Numbered from the stretch's first letter, positions 36,764 to 49,942 are shown. The stretch: DNA of 64,000 bases from Tubulanus polymorphus (GCF_964204645.1 NC_134027.1:21874485-21938484), one strand, 5' to 3'. Numbers and translations: made by a program. Notes: generated from the letters alone by a model not told the origin.

Positions 36764-39700
36764 AGGGTTTGTGTTTCACTGTCATCCGTAGCAAATCCGT
36801 GCAAAGGGAGGATAACGATCCAAAAAACTGATCAACTTGTTTCAGAGATCCTTTATACAATTGCGGATGCTCATTTTACCTGAGAACTTACCGTAGGTAC
36901 AGGTAATCAAAAATGTACTAGCTTGACCCCAGAATCATGTTTTACCTACAACTGAGGAACTGGATCCAGATTATCTAGTCAACAATTCATCGATTTATTC
37001 TTTTTTCTATAAGGGTGTAAAGTTTTTGAGGCATGTTCGAATGAAAGCCAGTCGTTAATGATGACGTAATTAATGATACATACAAATCGTTTAAACTCAT
37101 CACAGTGAATTTCATTTTGAATTCAACTGTGGCCATTAATCATTGATCATTCTGAATAAAGGCGTGGGAAATTAATGGGAATAACCGTAGAATTACCGAA
37201 TTTCTGGGATGACGGCGCGTGAAATTATGAAAACAATGTATTAAAAGTGTTCTAGTCAAGAGATATTATTTATATGAAAAAAATGTATTATTTGATTACA
37301 ATGTATGGCGGTATATAAATATCGGATGTCCCATTAAAAGGGAAACCACTTTTTCACAGCGATAGATAGACATTTTCATCGAGTAACCTTAGGTACATTT
37401 CAAAAAGTCCCTGAAATGTGCATTTTCGGATGCAAAACAGCATGTCAAAAAAATACAGTATCGAAGTCATCATCATTTTATACTTGAAAGAATCTTGCAT
37501 TTTTGCTGTTTTAATTTGAAAATACATGATGAATTTGAGGCAAACGGCTTAGATATTTTCCAGGCTTGCGGATGATACCCAAAGGTTTTTTCTGAGAAAA
37601 TTTACGATGAATACGGTTTATCTATTATTGAGCGACTAAACCTTGTCAACAATCGGTTCATTTTTTTGGGACGACCTATTTATAAGATGTATAAAGATTG
37701 CTAAGGGATTGTATAGTGAATTTGATTTGAATTTATCGATGTACAGTGAACCTATTGTATTTATTATCGATTACGATGTATAGATCTGTTTTTTGTTTTC
37801 CGAATAACGATTAAGTGCTCAAAAAATCACGTACGTTGATCCTCAGACAGAAAATGACAATGATAATCACAAATTCTTCATTTGATCATTTCGAATTGAT
37901 TCGCATAATTGATAAGAAACGTAGAATTTTAATTAGGCGTCGCAATTGTTAATAAGTTGCATCGCATATTTTTCGTCAATAGACTGTAGGCTAGAAGTAC
38001 TTCGCCGTAAAAGAACAAAAAACATTTTAACTTGTTAATTAGTTACCGGTTGCGGTATCATTTTTAGTAATCATTAACTTTCCATGTATTTGATTCGATT
38101 CCAAGGTGAAATAAAATTGTTCGATTATTTTAGATAGAGCGTATGACAATAGAATAACTGAGTAATGACTAAATAGTAAGATAATTGTGATTTTAGGTCG
38201 AGGCCAAGGGGAAAGGGAGGAGGTATTGAATGCAATGAACAGGGAGGCTGGAGAATGGAGGGAATTTTTGGAAAGTAGTTAGGGTAGCAGTACACCAGGG
38301 ATGTCACTAGGTTTTTTTTAAAGGGGGTCAAAATTAATGCCACACTTAGCGCCGTATCCGCCGAGCGCCGAAGGCAAATGAACATTTCTGAATTCTTGAA
38401 ATTGCTTGAATGTTCTTGAAAAGTCTTCGCTTTTTATATTCGAAGCTTTAGAGGGACATTTTCTGAACATTCTAAAGAGAAATATTTATGAAATTTTGGG
38501 AATGTGAAATAAAACAAAGTTTGGAAGTAAAAATTGTGGAACTTGGATTTAGAAAGGGTCTGCACCTTGACCTCCCTCCGGTGACGACCATGTACACTAC
38601 TTTCAGCAGCTGAGCGACAAACCGGAACTATGAAATAGAGCTACACTGCAACTGAGAGCGAAAGAAATATAATGTTTTTTTGAAAATCTCAATATTTTCC
38701 AGGTTTTGTTAATTAAGTATTTACAATATCTTTTTTTGTGTTGACAATTTTATCTCTACAAAGGATAAACATTCTTTCTTGTTCGTATAAGACTATTACT
38801 TCTAGTGGGTAAATGTCATGTATTCATCGTGCTAGTTACTGGTTAGTACCAGCATATATTTTTTTTCTGTTTTCGTTTTCAAATATTATCTGTGTTCAAA
38901 AAGTCTTCTGTTTTGGATGTTTAGAAAGATCTGACATGTCATTTGTAGAAGCTTTATACCACCTGGCTATATTTCGATGGGTACGCATTACGTCTCATTG
39001 AATTATATAGATTGATTGTAGTTACAGTATTCAAATGAAAATTTTTTCGCCAAGAATAGTTCTTGTTGGACACTTTGTCGGTAATGCAGCAGATGTCAAG
39101 TTGACAAAATATTTTACTTTCGTCATCTGGAGCAACCCCGGTTGCACAGTCACAACTTATGTCTATAAGTGGTCTCAAATCAATGACTGGTCTAATTATT
39201 TAGTACATTGGTTTAGATGCAGTCATAGATCTAAGCCTTGCAGCAACGCATCTAGGGGGTCTAGGTCCGTACCTTCCCATTAGTATTACCCTTACCTAAA
39301 ACCTAAAGATTAGGCACTCATTTTCTCTGCAATTGCATCTTTTCTTTTGGGACCCCACGTGGTATTCAGCGTGGCTGCTTTATCCAAATCCAAACAATGC
39401 CCTTGCTTTTCTTTTAGACCCACGCCCTCCAATTTCCTAGATCTGCTGCCTGCCTCGGCGGTACAGCTGGCCATGGACGTCAAATTGTGGCTGGATTACT
39501 GTGCACGCTAATATCTTAGGAATTTCGAGGCTGCTAAATTTTCTGACCAGAAATGGAGAGGGTCAGTGCGCAATGACCATGTAATGATGAGAATGATTGT
39601 GAAGGATTTGTCAAATTCTTGTGAAAGAAAAGGAAGAAAATCTTTTTTTGACCTCTGTTGACCTCTGAATGAAGAGCTTAATGGATCAACATAACGGACA

Positions 39701-40947
39701 CCCAATATGATGAATACCCACAAGATACCCGGTGGTCTTAAACTTATGCAAATGATTGTAAACATGTTTAATTTTTCTCATATCATCTATGTGTTCATCT
39801 CCGGTTGTTACCTTACATAAACATTCTTAGGAAGGGCTAAGAATCTTTAAGAATTGCTCGCGTTGAAAGCATCTGGTTTGCCCTTGACGTTGCTGGTATT
39901 ATTTTGGTGGATATTAATTATTTCTGATACTGAATCTGGAGAAGGGTTTTTCATGCATAAGAAATATATATGATATTATATGATGATATATAAGTTATTG
40001 AATTGTTTTTGTTGACTGATAACTTTACAATAAATAAAAGATTTTTGTATAAATTTCGCTTTTAATTTTGATCAATTCATTGTTGGATCGAGTGCCAGTT
40101 TTCTCTTATAGTATGGGTTTGACATGACCGGATTAAGTTCCACGTGTGGATTTAATTTGATTCAGCTTCGCAGTGGTTGATTCTTGATGTCTTGGTAAGA
40201 AGTGATTTTCTGGAATGATAGGAGGATCCTGACATCATTATCTTGATATCTGGGTTATACTTGTACATGTATCCATCCAATACGGTACGAAAATAATGCC
40301 ACCCAATTTTGCAACATCATAAAAAAATGCCACCAGGATAAAACGAAAGTTATTTCGATACATAAATTTAAGCTTAACTGTAAGGATTATCAATCATCTT
40401 ATTAATTATATCTCTCTTTTTGATATCTAACTCATATTCGATCATTTAGAACCCCTTCCTAGTTTGCTCTTTAATATGTTTAGCTTGTAACTATTTTTAG
40501 GTTGTTACATATGTTTGTTTTATTATATGTTAAAATAAGAAGTTTATTCCTAGTTTCAATAACATTCATTATCAGTAACTAATTGATTATACTTTGGACG
40601 TCTATAATTAAAATGTGGATAGAAGTGTGAAAATATTATCATCTTATTAAGTTTAAACTGTTAAATAAACTGCCCATGGGCAAAGTGTGGTTTACCTTGA
40701 AAGCTAGAGGTTGTTTGGAGTAAGGGCATTGCTTGAAAAATCTTTTTAATTCGTGACTTCAAAGATCCACAGTTTATATTGTATTTTATCTTTCCTAAAG
40801 AATTATTTTGTAGTCAAATAAGACCAAAGATATACATTTGTTTGCGGTCCACGTCTAAAAGTTTGTAGGGTACAGGTAGGCACGGCAGGGAAACTATTTT
40901 ATATTTTCAAAAAAATATGTTTAATATAATATGAAAAAATATTCAAA

Positions 40948-41521
40948 TAAGGCCATCCCAAAATAATTGTCTGTTTGCTGCAACACCGACTCAACTTTTC
41001 AGGATGAGTCGGTAGGTAGGTAGAATTTTTTTTTTGCAAAATTTTTGGGCAAAAAAAAAACAAATTTTTCACCTTTGGGCTTTTTTACATGGAAACAATA
41101 TCGCAAAAAATCATCTACGTTGCGCACAGGAAATTTGTCTAATAGCGTAGATTTCAAGAATTATTCTAAAATTATAACTTCGTCCAGAGCGTCATCTCTG
41201 TCTTAAAAATGAAACGGTACATTGAATATGTGCGCGCTTTCACGTTACCAGCTATTCAGTCACTTTAGTCACTATTAGAATGAATGGCAGCTTATTGGAA
41301 CACTGCCAGTTTCCTGGAAACTTAAACTAGGCCACATGTCAAGGCATGTTTTCACACCATGCACACTAGAATTCAAACATACGTAGCTCATAGTCGGTCG
41401 GCTGTTTTTATCAAAAATAAAATTTATTTCAATGAATCCTAGAAAAAAGTTTTCACTCGGTACCTCTGAAGTCAGGTTGGTCGGGTTACGGCAAACAGAC
41501 CATTATTTTGGGATGGCCTAA
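40948..41521. mobile_element. PIF/Harbinger-like MITE
   Basis: A 568-bp element begins GGCCATCCCAAAATAATTGT and ends with the inverse (ATTATTTTGGGATGGCC). It is flanked by TAA on both sides, the 3-bp target typical of PIF/Harbinger. Inverted ends extend about 45 bp. The interior is AT-rich with no frame. Confidence 0.65.
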
Positions 41522-41842
41522 AATTCATCACATATCAGAGGGTGGCTGAATATTGGGTCTTGGAAACCTCTTCCAATGTTGGCCACGGAAGCTAAAATAT
41601 CGGTGGTACAGAAGAAATCGGCTATTAGATCGTTTTAAGTCCTGGAATTTACCACCACAATATTCAGACCTCGACAGACCTTTTAGTTTGCTGCTTAGTA
41701 TTTTCAGGTCACAAGAAATTACAATTTATTACAAATTCTATCGAACAGAAAACACAGCGCTCATCTTCTGCTATGATTATTCAGCCTATTTTCATATCAA
41801 ACGTTCACGCGTTACAGCATCACCGTAGTGTACTGTACGAGC

Positions 41843-42763
<921 letters not shown>

Positions 42764-43097
42764 TGAATATTCGCTTACACCTCAATGTCAATCAAAACAA
42801 TCACCGGGTATTAAAATGAAACAATACCTATGGCAGATGAGTGAAATAATTACATCCTCACCAGCAATGAGCATTTGAAAACGGCACGTATACGTCACCT
42901 AGTCCAATGAAACGTACACCATTCTATGGCTTTCCCATAATTTTAGTAGCGCCGGAATTCCCCGTATATCCAAAAAACAATCCCATTTGTTCGTAGAGAC
43001 AACGCCCCCCCAATCGAGGTCATTGCAATTTTATACGCGAGAGCTAAGAATTTTCCCGCCAAAAACAGTTTTTCGTAGAATTTTAACTCAGTTGACC

Positions 43098-43246
43098 ATG
43101 TCATCGACGGAGGTTCGCCATGTCTTCAATCGCATCGATTATACGTCTTTTAAGCCGAGAACCAATGAAACAAATGCTCACATAAAAAAACGTACCGCGA
43201 TTTTACATGAATTGGCTCAATGCCAACATCATATCGCTGACAAAGG
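43098..43246 (+). CDS. Possible first coding exon of an unknown gene
   Basis: An ATG in a reasonable context (ttgaccATG) opens a protein-like frame (MSSTEVRHVF...) rich in charged and polar residues, ending at a possible donor GACAAAG|gtaaac. The frame runs on to 43475, but the later part is Trp/His/Phe-rich and does not look coding. I find no convincing second exon before the - strand patatin locus. Function unknown. Confidence 0.25.
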
Positions 43247-44518
43247 TAAACCAAAAAAAAATCAACGGTGGCATTTTTTCTACTGTCATTTTCACTGGTG
43301 GCATCTTTACCGTTTGCCTACATTCATCCAAGACGCTCCATCAGCCCAAAACCTGGCCCGGTCAGGATCAAAGTGGCTGACTGGTGCAAATTGTTGTTTA
43401 GCCAATCGACTCTTGCATACCTTTGAGGTTTTCATGGGAAATTTGGAAAATGCTCTAATTAATCAATCATATTGAGGTTTGAAGTGGTATGTGTTCCTGT
43501 GTACGCCTACGTCACAAGGAAAATTGGATCGCTCGGAAACAAGATGGCCGTCTTACCGTAAATTTTGGTCAAAGGTGAATTTTTCACGGAATTTAGAAAT
43601 CCGCCGAGGATTGGACAACCTATGAAACCTAGATTCTTAGGACGACTCTTAGGATAGATTGGAATTGTTATTCATCAAATCCACTCTCAAGTCGAGCTAC
43701 ACCTAAGCCCATAAAGAACTGCGGAGTAGTCTAGTACCTACCCATTGTTCCTCAAACAAGGAGAAGAAGAAATCATTTACCATAAAACGAATAAATACTG
43801 TAGTCCTAGGCAGAGGAAGCGAATTCAGGTCACCCGCGTCTCTGTAGGATGCTAAACAGCTGGATGCTCACAGCGGGCAACATCTTTTGCATTCCAATTT
43901 ATTTCACAGAAAAGCGTAAGATTGTAAAAGCTTAAACAATTCAAAAAAGAGAGGAAAAATATATAGATTTACAAAATTGTAGCATAGCTTTTCCATGTGG
44001 GCCTTGCAAAGCCTTGTAGGCCGCTAGCGCAGGCATCCAATGAAAGAGAGAAAAAAAGAAAAATAGAGAAGAAAGGAAAGAAAGATGAAAAATGTAAAAA
44101 GCTGATAATCGAATAGGCATTATGTAGCATATTTTCAGAACACACGTTAAACAATCGATCAGATCAACAGTTAACGTTCTTCTCATTTGTTTTCCAGTAC
44201 ACCTACAACATACAACGTGAATGGTCGACCGGGAGTTTGACTTTTTTTACGTTTAAGTATTCCCATCTTCGAATAGAAAAAAACTTCCGAGAACGATTAG
44301 AAGAAAAAGTATTAATTTCAAACTAATTATTGATAACAAGTGAAAATTATTGTTATCTTATAATTTCGGTTTCTCTTCTGAATATGGGGTTTAGATACAC
44401 TCCGAAACTGTGATCAGACAGTAAACTCTTTGATTGATATCATATCAACTGTATCAACTGATATCATATGTACTGTTTATTCTAAATACTTTTGAGATTA
44501 ATATCAGCCGTTCAGTCT

Positions 44519-44749
44519 CTTTATTGTGTAAAAGTGCAGATCCGCACCTCTCCGCGTAAACGGTTCAATCAATTACATGAAATATCATTGTTTCAGATTC
44601 AAAATGTCATCAGCAATTCAGTACATTGCCATTGGCGAATTTTAAGATATTTTCACTAGAGAGAGTAGGAAGATTTTAGCCTAGATTCTGTCATTCAGCA
44701 GATTGCGTCAATCATGAGAGGTGCGGATCTGCACTTTTACCCTTTATTG
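44519..44749. mobile_element. hAT-like MITE with 8-bp target duplication
   Basis: CTTTATTG occurs at 44519-44526 and 44742-44749. The inverted ends between them share 25 bp (GTAAAAGTGCAGATCCGCAC...). An 8-bp duplication is typical of hAT transposons. No transposase. Confidence 0.65.
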
Positions 44750-45081
44750 ATATGTATATAGTAACAATCTATTTTAGCTGATTTGATTGAATACTTTCAA
44801 TCTGGAAATATTACACGTCACTTTCTATCCATATATTGGCAGGTCAAATTACAGCATTCTTTAGCATATTTTCAGAACACACGTAAAACAATCGATGCAT
44901 CAAGCTGAATAATTTTCGAAATACTGTAGAGTGCTCATCCAACCAAGCTGAAAATAGAATTCAATAGGCATTTAACACTGTGATGTTGGTTTATTGAAAG
45001 CCAATCAAATTTTGAGATTTCCATCTCATGACGTGCATTCATCTGCGCTCACTGATTACGCAAAAAGTTTGTTTGAATTAC

Positions 45082-45177
45082 CTTCATGCAGAATTTCATG
45101 TCATCAATATGGAGATCCGAATCATTCGTATTTATGTAGCTCGTGTAGAGACACGCCGTTCTGTCCTTGTCATCGGG
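45082..45177 (-). other. Exon-like 96-bp segment downstream of copy A
   Basis: Minus-strand sequence bounded by gttttag and AAG|gtaatt, 32 codons, phase 0 at both ends. It reads PDDKDRTACLYTSYINTNDS and ends MKFCMK. The TNDSDLHID part loosely resembles an EF-hand loop. A matching segment lies at 53161-53256 below copy B. The phase would allow splicing from exon 9 as an alternative to exon 10. The differences between copies that I compared change the amino acid, so constraint is not evident. Confidence 0.25.
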
Positions 45178-45297
45178 CTAAAACGAAACGTTTTTCAGCG
45201 TAAGTTGCTTTCGGGAGCTCAACGCGATCAGCCGACCGTCCTCGCTTGCCAGGGATTGATTGCTTCCCGGCGAAGCTCACGCCAACACAAACCCTGG

Positions 45298-45450
45298 GCG
45301 AACTTCGCTTATCGGAGTGAAAAGTGAAACCGAATGTTGATTAGTCGGAACTATATTACGGAAATCGTTCGGAAATTAAGCGCATTATTCGGTTATTAGT
45401 TCCGACCACTAGATACGAAAACCGAATTTGACTTGGCTGCAAACCCGTCA
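45298..45450. mobile_element. GGCGAACWTCGGTT MITE, partial copy 2
   Basis: GGCGAACTTCGCTTATCGGA on the left and TTATTAGTTCCGACCACTAG to the right. It lies between the 96-bp exon-like segment and the end of copy A. Confidence 0.5.
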
Positions 45451-45608
45451 TTGGTCATCAGTCAATATGTAGCCAATCAGACGCGTAGCGAATCTGCCGG
45501 CGAAAATCAACATATCTGACCGGCTAAATACATGGACTGGTGGCCGTTGAGTGGCAACCTGTCCGCCACATAAATCTTGGGCGATGTGTGATAACCGGCG
45601 GGAGGAAA

Positions 45609-48600
45609 TCAAACCCCGGCAAACGAGGATGCCCGCCGAACGGCGACACGACGATTACTGACTTTTCTCGAGAGTGTGCTGATACGGGTTTGCATGGCAT
45701 TCACGACGCGGGAAAAATAGTCGAAAAGAGACGTCGGGTTTGAAGCATCAACTTCCGATCCCAATATCAACTTCACCATACTGAAACCACGATCCCTGAT
45801 GAACGACATTACCTCCGCGTGCGAGACCTTGAAATTTCAATTCATCAAGATTAACCGACATTGGTTCTTTAATAATAATAAATAATTATAATAATAATGA
45901 TAATAATAATAATAATGATAATGATAATTATAATGATGATACTGATAATGATAATGATAATGATGGTAATGGTAATGGTAATGGCAATGGCAATGGCAAT
46001 GGCAATGGCAATGGCAATGGCAATGGCAATAACAATAACAATAATAATGATAATAATATTAAATAATAAATAAATTTTTATTGTCCTTAATATAGCGCAA
46101 TTTCTACATAGTATGGATTTAGTATGTATGCACTTTACGGATAAGAAAATAGAAAAATTAAGGATACAATTCTCAGTGAAATGCAAACGTTTCGACTGTA
46201 GGACTAGATCTAATATGAATAGGGAGAACATTCCAAAGTTCAGGAGCAGAAAATTTAAAAGCTCTCTAAACTAATTTACAATTTGTGAGCACGAGTTGTA
46301 AAAATCAGCGGGATAGGCCTACGTATTGGTGCGATGTATACCTGGTTGTTAGAATTCCGATCCAAAGCTTTCAACATTTTATCACATTGACTTCGGTCCT
46401 CGTTAAACAGTAAACGAAAGTCTTCATCTGACAGCAGGTCCTTCTTAAAAAGTAAATCATTAATTAGCAATCATATTATCATCACGTATACGGCCTCTAC
46501 ACATATAAACTTGAGTGTTGTGTGTAATGCAACAAACAGCTTACATTTTCTAAGACAGTTCTCAGTTCGTCCGCGTCGATCAATCTATCATTATTTTTAT
46601 CAAATGTATTTAGATTCTTGATAACCCGTTTAATCGCCCCGGCTAATTTGACTTTCTTCGCATACTCGGTTTCCTGAAATTTTGTCTGCAGACTACGTTT
46701 TCTGGAAAAAGTAAGTTACTACCACAAAACAGGTTAAGATGAGTGCTTGTTACGTGCTTAACCAAAACTGGATCAGAAAAATAAGCGTGGTATATGTCAG
46801 TAAAATGTGATCTATTTTGCCCCATCCGTTCGGTTTCTCTGGGATTTAGTAACGAACTGCATTTGACTAATTTGAAACTGTTGAAATCAATTTGTTAAAC
46901 GTTAACTATATCCTGAAACACTGCGCAATAGTTTGAATGAAAACAATGGATGATTTTACTCATTTAAAACTTTAGAAACTATAAACCGATTCTGGAACAT
47001 CTCCCTTGTGTCTTACCGTGAAAGTTTGGTATCAGGAAATTTGGGCCACTCATATTTCCATTTACCAAAGAAATCACCTTTGCCGGGGTCTTCCTGGTTC
47101 ATGTCAAACTAATTAATAAGTTCATAATTCATTTAAATATCTAATCGGCGTATTCATTACCAACCAAACGTTTTCCATTTGCATTACCACAAGTAGTCCC
47201 AATGTCTTTTTATTGATGGTACCAAATGGTTCTATATTCTTGTCAAACATCGTGAAGTAATCTTTGTCTGGATCCATACTCAAATACCAACCTAAATAAA
47301 GCAACAATATACCGTTATCCAAGTCATTTAGTGTGCAGTTTTCATGATATCATATTTCTTAGCCTCTTTTAATATCAATAGGCAGAAGTGTTATAGATTA
47401 CGTACCGTCGAATGCGCTGATAAGAAAATTGTCCAGCAGACCACCGTCCACGTAATAAGACTCTCGGAAAAACGACGGTTTGATAAAAGCTGGAAACGAC
47501 AATGATTTTAGATTTAGATTTTAGAAATGATTTTTAAAGACGTTTTAGATACGTGTTTTCCTTTGAATACCATGTTTTGACAAAATTGAAGTAGATTCAC
47601 TACAGCCTGTCAAAAATCGACAACTGGCCACGGCAATAAAAAATGCTTCCAACGCACCTGTTCTAGGCTTTGAATTTTCAAAAAAATTCAAGCATATCAA
47701 TAACTGTTCGCTTAGTTTTCTTCTCATGAATTTCAGACTTACGGAGCCCCGGAGGGGACATGATGAGAAATGAATATATTTCTTTTATCAAAATTATTTC
47801 GTTCGAACGAAGAAAGAAAAACATATTTCTCGCCATGTCCCCTCCGGGGCTCCGTACAGAATCCCTGGTGTTACTGTTTTATTTTGAAACGGTTTATTGA
47901 CCTGTGGGCATTGTGCCAAATTACGTGGAAGCGAAGACGATACGATTGCAGCGTACGCTATGGACACGTGCGGCGTCGTCTTTACGTGGAAATATTCCGG
48001 TGTTTGGTGAGTTAGATTTGAAACTACTATGCACAATTCGACACCGAATTGTTTATACAACTGAAAGCATATGAAATATGAAGTGACTATTTTCACTAAC
48101 ATCGATATCGTTTTTAGCGATCGTCCCTCTTGATTTGATTTGTATGGTGGCTAATTCTGGACAGGTTAAACATTTTTCATCCTCCGCGAAAACGCGCAAA
48201 AACAAAATATTCCGTTCTTGCGCGCTTCAAGTTTTGTTTTTGCGAACAAACATTTATTGTACAAGATAGATTCATCAATTATGAAGGCTCCTCGTATTAT
48301 GTCCGAAACTTTATCAACTGTAAATCACAAAATGTTGTGTATGGAATTTTTTTGGTAATAAATGTGATAAATGTATCTGTTTGGGGGAGACGGGGATTCA
48401 CTATACCAACGGCAACTACTCATGTCCCTAATACGTACGCCACAAAACTGATGATTCAATCTCAAACAATTTCAACACTCTAAACCATTCTGTATACAAT
48501 CTATCAATCATGGGCATTGAAAAACTTTGTGAAAATGAGTCCTTTAGAAAGACCATAGAAAAATTGTGGATCAAAAAACTAAGAACACAAAAACCATTGG

Positions 48601-49942
48601 GTATCAATAGCAAACTAATATAGTTGCAATACAAGTCAGATTATTATTGCCCGCTTTTCATCAGCTGTATCTTGTATCATTTGTATTTTTGATATCCTGT
48701 TCTTTTCCTACCTGTGCGAATGTAGTTTTTCGATCTCCGGTCTTCTGCTCGACAAGAGTCTCCAACACTTTGAGACCTCGTTCCCCGTGATGCCAGCCCG
48801 AGTTTTTTATGATCTTCACGAGCAACGCTATTTTAGGAGCATCTGAAAGGTAAACATCAACAGAAGACAAATTGAATCAAGGTTTCAAAAATGAATTCAT
48901 AAACAAACAGATCCTTTCGACCCGATTTAGGCAGGTTATCGTGATTAGTTTTGACGTCACTTTGAGACCGTTCGAGGTATAAGAGCAAAAGGTACGTTCC
49001 ATGAAATCCGGATTGAACATAACATGTTCAATTATTTCTTCAGGGGTCATTCCAATTGAACACATCATGGCTACCACCGACCCGATACTCGATCCCGCAA
49101 AGCGCTTTACATTTCTCAGGACTTCCATATCGCGCAGTGCCTGTAACGAATCGCTCGGAATATGCTAGCTGAGGTTTTCGATTTGGTTGGCACTGAATAC
49201 GGGTCTGGGGCTTTCCCCAAAAATGATTTTGAAAATGTGATACTCAGATTCAGTAATACGATTTCAAACGCCCGAATACCCTCCCCTTCCCCCACGCTAC
49301 GGGACTGCTAAGATACGGATAAGGATACCTTCCGAGATTAATCTAAATGCCCGATTCAGAGAAACGATGATGAGAAAATGATACCTGCACTTTTTCCATT
49401 TTTGAATTAGTTTCGATGTTGATGATGGCAGCAGTTTTTTTAATGATTTCAGATTTTTGTACACTTCTATATAGACAATGATGAGGTAAAGCCCAACACA
49501 CAAAACGCAGGGAAACACAGAATCAAACACGTCTGACCTCGAAGACATTGTTACCCAAAACCGTGTGTCTCGTGAAAACGCGCACGGCACAGGGAAACGC
49601 TATGGAAACACGATTCTGTATCCTGTTTCCGTGTTTTCCCGTCATGTGTGTTGGGCTTCTGAGATGCTTACAAGAAATATGAAACGCGATAGTTATATAT
49701 CTAGAATTATAAGGCTACAGTATCATTCAGTAGGCTATTAGGATATACTTCTCAATCACAAATATTGTTACCAGTAGCGCGCCACAGTACGCCAGCCCTT
49801 TAGTGCCACCTCCTTCAAACACTAGATTTTCGATGTCGTATTTTCGACCGATGAATTTCTTGAACATGGCATCGTCCCTGATGTAGTCGACTGCTTCTTG
49901 CACGCGTAACCTACGCGACGGTAAAGACGCGCCGCCTCCCAT
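45609..49942 (-). CDS. Patatin-like phospholipase with C-terminal EF-hands, copy A
   Basis: Ten exons, read from high to low coordinate: 49942-49772, 49140-48996, 48842-48712, 48060-47925, 47489-47406, 47291-47188, 47108-47017, 46701-46545, 46443-46342 and 45827-45609. They join in frame into 1341 nt (446 residues plus TGA). Residues 1-6 (MGGGAS) fit the N-myristoylation pattern and are followed by a basic RRLR patch. The patatin domain has the oxyanion loop GGGTKG (44-49), the nucleophile elbow GSSIG (Ser75) and the dyad Asp209 in DGG. The PEYF...TTPHVSI region also fits the family. The C-terminal part has EF-hand loop 1, DKNNDRLIDADE (322-333), and loop 2, DRNSNNQVSHAE (368-379), the latter split by the exon 9/10 junction. 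Patatin enzymes are Ser/Asp lipid acyl hydrolases. Calcium control and membrane anchoring are inferences. After DGG, copy A has Leu where copy B and the family usually have Pro. Confidence 0.85.
45868..46272 (-). mobile_element. 3' end of a non-LTR retrotransposon in copy A intron 9
   Basis: A minus-strand frame reads FKFSAPELWNVLPIHIRSS, the LINE C-terminal motif, followed by a short 3' UTR and a long simple-repeat tail (45870-46065). The tail is built of ATT/ATC and GCCATT units. The same intron in copy B lacks it. Confidence 0.6.
46342..46701 (-). CDS. EF-hand-encoding exons 8 and 9 of copy A
   Basis: Exon 8 (46701-46545) encodes a Lys-rich helix, then the canonical 12-residue loop DKNNDRLIDADE. 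Exon 9 (46443-46342) encodes the second EF-hand up to DRNSNNQ, and the loop is finished by VSHAE in exon 10. Loop 1 has Asp/Asn/Asp at positions 1, 3, 5 and Asp at 9 with Glu at 12, the full calcium ligand set. Loop 2 has Asp/Asn/Asn and Glu12. The loops are 34 residues apart, a little longer than in calmodulin-type pairs. Confidence 0.8.
47740..47856. mobile_element. Short palindromic MITE in copy A intron 4
   Basis: Perfect 23-bp inverted ends (TACGGAGCCCCGGAGGGG... at 47740-47762 and its inverse at 47834-47856), with further pairing inside. Copy B has an uninterrupted site at about 56598. Confidence 0.65.

Larger units (their letters stand above)
36144..40947. other. TBC1D30 3' UTR and intergenic DNA
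   Basis: AATAAA occurs at 37155-37160 and 38110-38115; either could be the TBC1D30 poly(A) signal. Two short elements lie near 36350 and 36549. From 37200 to 40940 I see AT-rich sequence with nothing assignable. Confidence 0.4.

Noticed and set aside
39418-39513. Possible exon after cttttcttttag
   Set aside because: A short open frame follows a good acceptor, but no partner exon or known sequence supports it.
43247-43475. Extension of the 43098 frame to 43475
   Set aside because: Composition changes to Trp/His/Phe-rich, non-protein-like sequence after a possible donor.
45028-45327. Plus-strand frames conserved between the two duplicated units (45028 and 53146)
   Set aside because: Similarity follows from the segmental duplication; the minus strand has better exon borders in the same place, and neither shows clear constraint.
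45869-46231. Minus-strand frame rich in Ile-Ala repeats
   Set aside because: It is the microsatellite tail and 3' UTR of the LINE; the real coding remnant is in another frame.
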